From Stentor coeruleus (lineage: Eukaryota > Ciliophora > Heterotrichea > Heterotrichida > Stentoridae): DNA of 36,541 nucleotides. Location: assembly GCA_001970955.1 (NCBI GenBank), contig MPUH01000755.1, positions 1-36,541 on the forward strand. The letters are read 5' to 3'. This document shows positions 29,301 to 36,541 of the stretch, one piece after another. How positions within the stretch are numbered: the first letter of the stretch is position 1; each line of letters begins with the position of its first letter. The translations under genes were made by a program, and so were the position numbers. The notes beneath the pieces were generated by a model. That model worked only from the letters and a program-made list of their open reading frames with translations. It did not search any database and was not told the origin of the DNA.

Positions 29301-30109
29301 GCGAATTTACAGAAGGAATAGGATATCATATGTTTCAAAATGAAGATATTATGTGTTTTTCTAATATTCATATTGGCCTTTTTATTACAGCAATTATCCT
29401 TTTTATCTTTTACTTTTTATTATCCTTGTTCTTTTTCCCATTTTTATCAAAGGCATATAGCAATTATGAAAGTTATGTTAACTTGGATTTGATTGGAAAA
29501 CTTTTTTATTGTATTCTTTTTGTGTTTATCCCGCAAAAATACTTAAATATTAAGCTGCTTATGTCATTGCTCATAAACGCTTTCCTTTTTATAAATCGGA
29601 AAAAATATATATTTGAAAGAGATGAAAATCCGTTAGCATCTAAAGCATTTGAATATTTTATGGCTACTTTAATTTATATTCTAGGAATAATTTTCTACAA
29701 TTTTGAGTTAAACTATGTAGGATTTTGGATTTTAGTAGCAATTATGTTCTGTGTTATACTCCTGAATATGCTTCTTACGTTTTGGAAAAGTATACAATTT
29801 TACAGAGATAATTACCAAAGTTGCCACATATTTTTAACAAGATGCTGCAGTTTTTCATCAAGGGCGTGCACTTGCTGCGTAAATGCTTGCCGGAGATGCT
29901 GCAATTATTTAGTAATTTCAGTAAGGATGTGTAGTACTTACTGCGTAAATGCTTGCCGGAGATGCTGCAATTATTTAGTAATTTCAGTAAGGATGTGTAC
30001 TTACTGCGTAAATGCTTGCCGGAGATGTTACAACTTTATAGTAAATCTGTGTAATCAATTGATGGCTATTTGTCGAAGATGTCGAGTAAGAATTCAACAA
30101 GAAAATTAA
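26327..30109 (+). CDS. Large polytopic membrane protein with Cys-rich repeat tail, unknown family
   Basis: The 1260-residue intronless protein has about 14-16 hydrophobic helices in residues 1-600. A long soluble region (about 600-890) follows, including an Asn-rich linker near 640-720 and a helical part with ALQSIFIKISGNIACAHMQL. About six more membrane helices run to residue 1160. The C-terminal 100 residues are strongly Cys/Arg-rich, with tandem repeats CVNACRRCC...VRMC starting at residues 1184, 1206 and 1227. I do not recognise a transporter or channel signature. A large unknown transporter, channel or sensory membrane protein is only a guess. All Trp codons checked are TGG. The start is the first ATG. 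Confidence 0.85.
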   Translation: MDKSDKYELLVSSAFVIVSIILSCSLPFILPESRSDNTISLVIFVNFSIAILFVLKLVALIKDCTGSNHERFRYIGLSIIVASSISLVIIFASGYQSTYALAFLESIIMAYILALVRKAASLMSSIKYFYMFSFCLMLIIYGAYTLASIENERDFIGLLVVLGLLLQTSFIFLNFIIIRDYLSNFCTSVVSFILILLMGFAYEYGDNEVKILSILISTIIPIYMSLSCVWVHFDMNYYKKTSAFLVFWALLNNVIMRVAGRYFEENFIILSNFLAYFAVFVGIYTIAADFVCRIARIKQRENSNAIVLCFLIVPISVSALFSILEFISFNAALGIVLGSIITGVLISVCLYKFNYFPRITNEFLINRSSFEMFLCLLWKVSFIISYAFVNSKLYFSSKSQQDLLICIDSNFLLFSSLIASCFLENTNFFRKEKNHTYPSIRRILTFKNETISFNQKSQLKNKNKSQFFFFNFIMVQIGLSFMFLKYHYAFVIYSVLVLLLQSLICWIGIELKYKVWNHGEKAMANYNFFLWTCIYAPYLSYIIPQSLLENYDGNLLWSCAIAGILCFTMFFSIIYGKMYNEIMDFFMWHIINDAIAHGKAKNDAIMIAKRALLFLNTIRGGEDYNVLPNRRILCIFCFQHDNSNNENLIHHEIIDDKNKLHDSTVLNFLLLKDNLNDNANNERMGNLNNNEIEVVNPEANLNNQAIENLCDFNVDDNAMEYLKFMLIVNEENKVSKINFRNFIKSKYPKYPNLTSSALQSIFIKISGNIACAHMQLFNVIFIKKAIKFLAEHIFKETTREKCMQVLNHLLEKSNNNIIESAVEGILYISIGTENLAYLLAPNNILINRQNFQNQIDYNDRELLETIQRFDRNENHDVKIDSCMKLIKFLLFGSFIDFYALASLALTNEMAWLESKLSLTIFPNIAQSSWLASLVLNFTFCLIFIISSLICMYLIKKGKYTDGIKRFGNGVLIILSSGIFVETLIGLFGLMNCEFTEGIGYHMFQNEDIMCFSNIHIGLFITAIILFIFYFLLSLFFFPFLSKAYSNYESYVNLDLIGKLFYCILFVFIPQKYLNIKLLMSLLINAFLFINRKKYIFERDENPLASKAFEYFMATLIYILGIIFYNFELNYVGFWILVAIMFCVILLNMLLTFWKSIQFYRDNYQSCHIFLTRCCSFSSRACTCCVNACRRCCNYLVISVRMCSTYCVNACRRCCNYLVISVRMCTYCVNACRRCYNFIVNLCNQLMAICRRCRVRIQQEN
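29876..30040 (+). repeat. In-frame tandem repeats (66 and 63 bp) encoding the Cys-rich tail
   Basis: Units begin at 29876, 29942 and 30005, each opening with TGCGTAAATGCTTGCCGGAG. The first two are identical except for a 3-bp loss in the second; the third diverges after about 22 bp. They encode 22- and 21-residue units rich in Cys and Arg. Confidence 0.93.
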
Positions 30110-31145
30110 GAGATGAATATGTCTGACTGCTCAGATTAACATAAAGAAAATATTTGAATAGTAGAATAGTATTTACGATAAAAATTAATTAAATATAAGG
30201 TGCTACAAAATCAGGGACCCTATGACCACCCACTGGAAGCCTTGGTTCTGAGATACGTAATGTGGACTTCCCATACCGCGACTCTTTGCGGTTTAAGTGA
30301 CGTTTTCATATTTAGTATAAATATTTTATCCATAATTTTTTCTTTCAATTCTTTAAAGGCTTTAGTTTTAGAAATATTCTCAACATTTTTTTATATTTTA
30401 TTAATGAAGAGATAGTTAAAATTAATTGGCTATGCTATTTATTAATCACTTTGTCTATCACGCTTATGGACTTTGTTTTATTTGATTTTTAATGAGACTT
30501 CTCAGATATTCAGACTTTTATCTTATTTGCTCTGGCTCTTAGTGAGTATATTAGCTGAATGCTTTCTAATTCTTTTAAGAGCTATAAGAATACTATCTTT
30601 TGGAGCATATTTTCATTTAGGCTGCACATCTTAAAGTATTGTGACTGTAATGCCAGCTAATAGTCATTAAATGCTTTTTGTTCTGAAGATGCAAGTGTTG
30701 GGCTTTATTTGTTAGAGCAGTTTGGGAAGTTGCTGAAATTTCTCAACACTTTAAGCATATAATCCATTTATCATAACCTCAGGTGGTTGCCAATGATTTC
30801 TGAATAAAAAATAATAATATATGTGCTTTTATCATCCAAACTTGGCTTGCAATACAATTTTCAAGGCAACAAATAGCAAGAATATATCCTGCTTGTCCTT
30901 GAGCCAAGACAATAAAATCCTAATTTTCAGTTAATATATTTGTCTAAAATGTTTTAAATCTTAACTTTTTCGGGAATAAATATAAGAAATTCTCCTTTCA
31001 GAGTAACTCAGCTATGCTTATTTCAGAACCCACTTGAAGCTATTATTCATCCTTTAGACTTGAAGAAATTAAAAAGCAAAAAGCATTTGAAATCATCTAA
31101 AAATTAAACTAAAAACTAATTCTAATTACCTGAGTAATCCATTGC
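30110..31145. other. Intergenic region with a GC-rich block and weak minus-strand coding traces
   Basis: 30198-30302 is a compact block near 50 percent GC by inspection, with a hairpin ACCGC-8 nt-GCGGT around 30277-30294; it is listed as a separate finding. About 30915 to 30620 on the minus strand reads VLAQGQAGYILAICCLENCI and further helix-like sequence with two TGA stops, perhaps a decayed gene. The rest is AT-rich. Confidence 0.4.
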
Positions 31146-31731
31146 TTACATCTGGCCACATTGAGCAATGCGGAGATTGCTATTTGGCTTCCCTCCAGGA
31201 AGTGTGGGTGTGCTTTCAATAAGCTTAAGTGTCTTAAAAGATTCAGAGTTTTGGTTATATGGGTATAATCTACCAAAGCAAGGGTTGATTGAATCCATCC
31301 AATCGCAGTCTTGAAAAGTTATATAAAATTGACTTGGATTAGTATCGCTTGATATCCCAAGGCAGCCATAAGTGTTTTTTTCTGTCAAACCTTCTGAAAG
31401 AAACTCAGATACTTGAATTGGACACGCTCGTATTAAGTCACTGTCTGATGAATTAAATAACACATATTGGCCTGGATGGATTTTCTCGACTAATCCTTGT
31501 TTATACCCCAGTAATGGAGAATGAGAGAACTCTCCTGTGCATAAAGAGCGGAAAAACTCTGCTAACTGGCTAGATTACCTTAGGGCAGGTGTCTGCAAAA
31601 AGCTCTAATTGTATTCTTCCAAGTAACTGAGATTCTGAGGATATGTCCAGAAATACTACTGGATTGGTGAGATCTTGATCAGAAGCTTCTTCGCTTTTCT
31701 TTGTTCTAAGTTCAGGAAAGAATTCAGCCAT
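31146..31731 (-). CDS. Degenerate cyclophilin-like protein with putative 13-nt intron
   Basis: The minus strand from the ATG at 31731 gives NPVVFLDISSESQLLGRIQL, then ELFADTCPK, a clear cyclophilin start; the frame then meets TAG. Removing 13 nt (31566-31578) gives CPKLAEFFRSLCTGEF, which matches the family pattern CPKTAENFRxLCTGE in exact register, and 190 residues in all. Later motifs are weakened: PSQFYIT stands for GSQFFIT and DWMD keeps the Trp, but the catalytic phrase FHRVIPG aligns with VEKIHPG and the DGKHVVFG region reads DSINPCFG. Prolyl isomerase activity is therefore doubtful; a binding role is possible. A 22-nt intron would also keep frame but would lose three family residues. 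The gene may instead be newly disabled. Confidence 0.7.
31566..31578 (-). other. Candidate 13-nt intron (or a lesion) in the cyclophilin-like gene
   Basis: On the minus strand it reads GTAATCTAGCCAG: correct GTAA start and CAG end, phase 0, in-frame TAG within. Splicing restores the cyclophilin frame. It is two bases shorter than every other intron here, so a deletion or sequence error in a former 15-nt intron is possible. Confidence 0.45.
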
Positions 31732-31744
31732 AATATAGTTTATT

Positions 31745-31881
31745 GGTTAGTATTAGGATGGCATAGTTTAAATCTTGCCTGATCTAGGTTTGTTGGTCCT
31801 ACAATCTCTTTCTTTAGGCAGATTCGGTATATTAAACCATTCGCTGTCGCTAGTTATGTGATTTTTACCTTACTGAGGAGG
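31745..31881 (-). repeat. RNA-like element, copy B, directly upstream of the cyclophilin-like gene
   Basis: This is a diverged copy of 25499-25635, about 85 percent identical over the 70-nt core by eye, lying on the minus strand. Its 3' end is about 14 bp from the cyclophilin ATG, in the same orientation, so it occupies the gene's promoter/leader position. It could be a retro-copied RNA gene fragment or a shared promoter element. Confidence 0.5.
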
Positions 31882-31957
31882 TTTTATTTATGTTATATAA
31901 AATCTATGAAGTGGAAAATTTATATTAAAACCTAATTTTATTGAAATAATTTTACTC

Positions 31958-33163
31958 TTAGCCTGTCATTACTAAATATACTATTTGACTTTCACTACAT
32001 ATGAAATTTCCCTTTAAGTAAAAATGAGAATATGTCAAACCATTGGAAACAATTTTAGGAACAACACCTAAATAAGTTGGAGAGCCAAAGTATTCGTATG
32101 TCAATAAATAATTTGTTTCTTCAAAGAGAATCACATCTTGAGGCAGATGATTGCAAATGGTGTAGTTTGACTTATCATATTCTACCTTAATTGGATTCAA
32201 TTGATTAAGAATATCAATATTATCACTTTTATTTAGTTCCTGAATAGAGAGAATAGTATATTTACCGAATCCTCTTTTATAAGTTGGTAGGCATAAACCC
32301 AAAGCAATGAGATTTCTTGGTTTGCTTTCGCCAAAAAATGGCTTTTTTATATTTATAATCAAATTCCTTTTGATATAGATTTCGTATTTTGAAGAAATTT
32401 TTGAAAATGATTTAAATAAGATATAAATGTCTTTATCCCATAAATTTTTCCACTCTCTACATTCATCTCTAAATTCATTATAGCTATCTATTGAAAGTAA
32501 TTTTTCACTTAAATTTTTTTCTGTAGGCTCTTGCCTTGAAACATTTTCCTGCGATTTTTCCCGAGCAAGTAGACATAATAGATTTATATTTAGCTGAAGT
32601 TCAAGAAATTCGTTATTCTCAGAATACTTTCGCGATGCTTCGTTAAGCAGTTTTAAGAGTTTTTTTATTTCAGCTTTTTTGTCTTTATATTCTTTTTTTA
32701 TTCTTTCAATTTCACGTTTTTTCTTTTCAAGACTCTCTTGTAACTTTTCTTCAAGTTGTTTTCGAACTAAAAGTATATTCCTTTCAATTTCCCTTTCAAA
32801 TTTAAAAGTTCTCATCTGCTCATTCACTTCTTCTTTAATATTCCCTGACCAAGAATTATATGTTAAATTAGGATTCTCATTTTTGCAGACCTGACAGGCA
32901 AAAGCTCTTTCCTCATTAAAATATTTGATTGGCAAATTGTGCCACATACATAAGTATGCATTTGCTATAGAATCAATTATATTTTTATCGTAGCAATTTG
33001 GCTCTTCAAATGTGTTGCAGAATGGGCAGTATGACTGCTTTGCAAGGTCATTTAAATAAGTGTAGCAGCTTTGACAGAATGTATGGCCACAGTTTAAGCA
33101 TAGAGGTAAGCGATTGGTAAAATTATATGCTAGGCTACAGTACTCGCAGAATGCTTGTTCCAT
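31958..33163 (-). CDS. RING finger / coiled-coil (TRIM-like) protein with PHR-like C-terminal domain
   Basis: The 401-residue protein has an N-terminal C3HC4 RING: C6, C9, C25, H27, C30, C33, C46 and C49 in CEYC, CGHTFCQSC and CPFC. A second CxxC pair (C89, C92) sits in a B-box-like position. A charged coiled coil covers about 115-200. The C-terminal 130 residues are beta-rich with LPQDVILFEETNYLLTYEY, GSPTYLGVVPK and NGLTYSHFYL, resembling a PHR-type sandwich (Y-x-L strand, G-[PS]-x-x-Y-x-G turn, G-[VL]-x-[FY] strand); that last call is tentative. RING plus coiled coil plus a recognition domain suggests a TRIM-like ubiquitin ligase. Two decayed relatives follow on the same strand (33270-34485 and 36150 to the window end). 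Confidence 0.82.
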   Translation of the reverse strand: MEQAFCEYCSLAYNFTNRLPLCLNCGHTFCQSCYTYLNDLAKQSYCPFCNTFEEPNCYDKNIIDSIANAYLCMWHNLPIKYFNEERAFACQVCKNENPNLTYNSWSGNIKEEVNEQMRTFKFEREIERNILLVRKQLEEKLQESLEKKKREIERIKKEYKDKKAEIKKLLKLLNEASRKYSENNEFLELQLNINLLCLLAREKSQENVSRQEPTEKNLSEKLLSIDSYNEFRDECREWKNLWDKDIYILFKSFSKISSKYEIYIKRNLIINIKKPFFGESKPRNLIALGLCLPTYKRGFGKYTILSIQELNKSDNIDILNQLNPIKVEYDKSNYTICNHLPQDVILFEETNYLLTYEYFGSPTYLGVVPKIVSNGLTYSHFYLKGNFICSESQIVYLVMTG

Positions 33164-33269
33164 TTAGTAGTAAATATTAAAATTATGACATCATAAATTT
33201 CTTATGTGTAAATTTTTTATATTTGCATATTTCAGGATTGCTGATGTGACTGGATTCTTTTTTATCTTC

Positions 33270-34485
33270 CAGCTTATGAAGTCAGAAAAAACTCTCTTTC
33301 TACAAATCTTACTAATTTAAAGATAAATGTGTAGGGAATCAAGTATTCATATGTCAGTAAATACCTTGAGCCTTCGAAAAGTATCACCTCTTGAGGAAGT
33401 TTATTATAGCTAACATAATTTGAGTTCTCATGGTAAAACAATTTTAATAAAACCAAAATTTATAGTAAAAATTAGTCATTCTCAAACTTTTTAGATCCAA
33501 TTGAGAAACAAGGCTTGGCTAATTATTTTCATTTTCAATATTTGGCTCAATATTAAGAATTGTATATTCTCAATCTCATTTTAAATGATTGGTAAGTATA
33601 AACCTAAAGTTGATATATCCTAGTCCCATCTTACCTAATAATGCATTTTATAAGCATATACTTAAAGACTTTTTGATTCATATTTCAAATTAGTGTTCAT
33701 TCTAGAAAATAATTAAATAAGTTAGAAATGTTTTTATCCTATAAGTCAATCTTTACTTAGACTACTCTCAAAATTAAAATATCTGCATTATGACTTTTTT
33801 GGCTTAAGTTTATTCTATAAGCACTGGATTAAACTTGGCTTTTTAAGTTAGTAAACATATTAAATCTATCTTAAATTGGAGTTCAGAGCATTCACCATTT
33901 CTGAACATTTTCGCATTTTTATCTAATAATTTTTAAGCATTTTTGTATTTCAACCTTTTGATTTTATGCCCTTTTTTATTTTTTCGATTTCTTTGTTTTT
34001 ATTCTCACTTAGATATTTTTTTTCTAGATGCTTTGTTGCTATAAGGATATTCTTTTAATCTTGCTTTCAAAATTAAAATTTCTCACTTGTTTAATTATCT
34101 TTTATTTAATTTACAGGATGTATGCTAAATTAGAAGTCTCATCTTTGCAGGCTTTATATGCAAAAGCTTTTTCTTTGTTTAGATATTTAATTTGTAGATT
34201 CTATCATATGCAGAAATTAATCTTTTCAAAGAGTTAATGATATTATAATTATAGCAATTAGGTTCTTTAAATTTGTTGTGTTTATTAATTATTTTTACAA
34301 TGCATCTAAGAGTTTTATAATGAAAGTCAATAGAATAAAGAAAAATTATTTTAAAATATATTGTATGATAGGATTTTTTAAAAGGTCGATGAAATATTTA
34401 TAGCAGTAAAATTAAGTGTGGCCACAGTTAAAACTAAAGATAAATTATTAGCAAAATTTTATTTCAGACTGAAGTATTCATATAG
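33270..34485 (-). pseudogene. Decayed full-length copy of the neighbouring RING/coiled-coil gene
   Basis: Collinear similarity to 31958-33163 runs from the C-terminal end to the RING. 33274-33456 still encodes KLPQEVILFEGSRYLLTYEY against LPQDVILFEETNYLLTYEY in the intact gene. 34030-34090 matches the coiled-coil DNA, and the GTGGCCACAGTT phrase near 34420 matches the RING Cys-Gly-His codons at about 33088. Many stops and indels break every frame, so it is a pseudogene from tandem duplication. Confidence 0.85.
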
Positions 34486-34645
34486 TTATAGCTCCATATA
34501 TGGGTGTTATTATAGTTTCTATAATAACAAAAGTTTTTTGTAAGCATACTTAATTATTCTTCAAGATTATACTGTTTTTATATAACCAATATACAGACTA
34601 AAATATCTATGTGAAGTATCATTTCTCGCATTTGATTTTATTTTT

Positions 34646-36001
34646 ATGCATATCCTTCTGCATTACTATGAAAGTCTACTTATAATCTATTATATGAAAG
34701 ACTGCATCAGAAAATCAGGGATTTTTATCGGAAATCTATTAGTCTGTGCATCTTTCACAATCGTATCTCCGTTTTATTCAAAGGTAGCTGAAGACTTAGG
34801 GATTGAAAAGTGGCTTATTGGAGTGATTTATAGTTCTTGTCCTACAGCTTCTTTACTTATCTCATTTTTTCTTCAGCCTTTTATGCAAAAACTGGGTAGA
34901 ACAAAAATCTTGCTTCTCGGCATGCTTTTGGAATGTGCAAACATGCTAATCATTGCCTTTGTCCCTTTTTCTAGTTTCGGCATTGCTGTATTGTTAAGTT
35001 TATTATCCAGAATTATAGCAGGCTGTGGATCAGCTATGTTTGTAATAAGCTCATATTCTATATTAACGAGCGACTACCCAGAAGAAGTCAGTCAAATGAT
35101 AGCACTTATGGAAATTTTTAGTGGACTCGGACTAATCATGGGACCATTATTTGGCTCAGCGGCATATTTACTAGGAGGCTTTACCATATCTTGTCTAATC
35201 ATTTCAACGATCTTAGTTATCTATATCCCTATAATTTACTTCTGTGCTGGTCCATCTAGACCTTATATACTATCTGATGATCATATCAGTATGAAAAAAG
35301 TTGCAGCCAAGCCTGTAAACATTATTTAGAAAATCTTGCTTGATATAGGAATGCAGCTACTTATAATGTTCATGGTAGGGTACTTATTGCCTACAACCCA
35401 ATTGCATTTATTGGAATATGGGGTCAAAGAAGAAAACTCAGGCTATTGGTTTAGTATTAACACATTTTGTTACTTTTTATCATCATTCTTTGTCAGTTTT
35501 ATTCCGCAAAATGTGAGCAAACCAAAACAAATGCTGCTTGGAAATTTCATTATGGTCTTTTCACTGCTTTTTATCGGTCCCTGTCCTTTTATTTTACCTG
35601 AAAAGCTAGCTTTTACTGGAATTGGGCTTATGCTTTTCGGCTTATCTGGAGGGTTTATCTATGGTAAGAATTACTTAGTTCCCAGTATGCCTCATATGCT
35701 AGAGGCTGCAAGAAATGATTATGGATATGAAAATGACCATAGGCTTAATGATGCTATGTCAGGAATAACTAATATTTCTTTGTGCATTGGGGAGATTATG
35801 GGACCAATTGTTTCTGCGATATTGGATACTTTTTTAGGATATTCTATGGCTGCAACTGTTGTTTCAGTATTTACACTTATTCATGCACTTAATTATATGA
35901 TTTTGAGCGATGCTGTGACATATAAAAAAGTTGGAGATAAAGGTCAAAATAAAATTCTTAGTTCAGAGCTTATATCTATGAAAAATAAAAATAGTGATTA
36001 G
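34646..36001 (+). CDS. SLC18B1-like MFS transporter (vesicular amine/polyamine type), two exons
   Basis: The coding sequence is join(34646..35314,35330..36001) after removing a 15-nt intron; 446 residues from the first ATG. The ATG at 34694 (430 residues, MKDCIRKSG just before TM1) is the likelier start. It shows twelve membrane helices and SLC18B1-type phrases: TIVSPFYSKVAEDLGI after TM1, KLGRTKILLLG for MFS motif A, SRIIAGCGSAMF, and MEIFSGLGLIMGPLFGSAAY in TM5. The C-terminal half has FIGPCPFILPEKLAFTGIGL. Relatives move polyamines or monoamines into vesicles in exchange for protons; the substrate here is not determined. It sits between two decayed RING copies on the opposite strand. Confidence 0.9.
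35315..35329 (+). other. 15-nt intron in the MFS transporter gene
   Basis: The intron reads GTAAACATTATTTAG, in phase 0. Its final TAG is in frame if unspliced; splicing joins AAKP to KILLDIGMQ and unites the two six-helix halves. Confidence 0.96.
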
Positions 36002-36149
36002 GTTTTTTATGAATTATTTGATAGATAGTTTCGCTGCGTGATTAATTATATGATAGGCTGATAGTTATTGTATTAGAACTTTTCATTTTCCAATAAGAAA
36101 CTAAATAAATAATTTTATCAATTATGGTTATTACAATTTTGATATGTTA

Positions 36150-36541
36150 CCACTTTTAATACCCATCCATTACTAAATACACCATTTGACTTTCACTGCA
36201 AAGAAATTCTACATTAAAATCAGTATAAAAGGGAAGAGATAAGCCCTACGTAAGTTAGAAAACCAAAACATTCATATGCAATAAATAATGATTGTTTTTC
36301 AAAAACTAACTTCTTGAGAATTGAATTACAAATAGCATAATTTGAGTTTTATTTTATCAGGGTTGACATAGATTAATTAGAAATTGTTAAAGATCTTCTA
36401 TGCCATTTAAAGTAAACTTAAGAGATATAACAAAAAGTTTGCCAATGTAAATTAATTTTTAACTTTAATACCTTCAGAAATGCCTTTAACATAAAACTGA
36501 GTTTATTTATAGGTATTTCATTTATTAATATATAAGTTAGA
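36150..36541 (-). pseudogene. Third, decayed partial copy of the RING gene running off the window
   Basis: The DNA at 36166-36360 matches the C-terminal coding end of the intact RING gene (about 31963-32170). Shared phrases are CCATTACTAAATA, CATTTGACTTTCACTRC-like, AAGTTRGARARCCAAA-like and CAATAAATAAT. No frame is open. It is truncated by the window edge. 36002-36150 holds nothing recognised. Confidence 0.75.

Noticed and set aside
30200..30415. 71-codon plus-strand frame starting LQNQGPYD
   Set aside because: It opens only through a non-ATG start, changes composition abruptly halfway, and overlaps the GC-rich block that looks more like RNA than protein.
1..36541. CRISPR arrays, insertion sequences, operons with ribosome binding sites
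   Set aside because: The spliceosomal introns show a eukaryotic nuclear genome; no regularly spaced repeats, transposase genes or bacterial signals were seen.
1..36541. Reassigned genetic code (TGA=Trp, as in Blepharisma, or TAA/TAG=Gln)
   Set aside because: Conserved Trp positions use TGG, the TPR-like gene ends at TGA, and long genes contain no in-frame stops apart from introns; the TAA codons in the DM10 relic occur with a frame change and fit a pseudogene.

Overview
The window looks like macronuclear DNA from a heterotrich ciliate, most likely Stentor or a close relative. Three observations support this. The DNA is very AT-rich with compact genes. Seven confidently placed introns are all exactly 15 nt long (GTAA...YAG), and removing each one joins conserved protein sequence in frame. 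The genetic code reads as standard: Trp is TGG in long genes, and TAA, TAG and TGA all end reading frames, which argues against Blepharisma with its TGA=Trp code. Species assignment is inference. No telomere, rRNA or recognisable tRNA was found.

Layout. 133-2626: a VOC-domain gene and a two-propeller WD40 gene, divergent over 63 bp; the WD40 frame is broken by an exact 67-bp tandem duplication. 2729-3793: a PAQR receptor gene (minus), one intron. 4848-7192: a class IV aminotransferase-like gene (minus), divergent from a MOK-type kinase gene with two introns (plus). 7643-8674: a membrane-anchored RBR ubiquitin ligase (minus). 9030-10412: a decayed gene. 10561-11979: an unknown basic/helical protein with one intron, in a stretch carrying two single-N assembly joins. 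12190-13194: a secreted papain-fold protein without its catalytic Cys and His. 13534-21326: a TPR-like gene and a 2134-residue coiled-coil gene, same strand. 22156-22881: a LITAF-like protein. 23363-23700: a decayed DM10 (EFHC-type) domain, minus strand, beside another N join. 23946-25019: a second PAQR gene with its intron at the identical codon. 25499-25635: a structured-RNA-like element, with a diverged copy at 31745-31881. 26327-30109: a 1260-residue polytopic membrane protein with a Cys-rich repeat tail. 31146-31731: a degenerate cyclophilin that needs a 13-nt intron. 31958-36541: an intact RING/coiled-coil gene, one full-length decayed copy, an SLC18B1-like MFS transporter gene, and the edge of a third decayed RING copy.

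The genes do not form one pathway. The recurring themes are signalling and trafficking membrane proteins, ubiquitin ligases, and enzyme folds with lost or altered catalytic residues (aminotransferase Lys to Arg; papain Cys to Ala and His to Gln; cyclophilin Arg replaced; kinase DFG to DLG). Several short exact duplications, three of them bracketing a single N, look like unmerged contig overlaps rather than biology.
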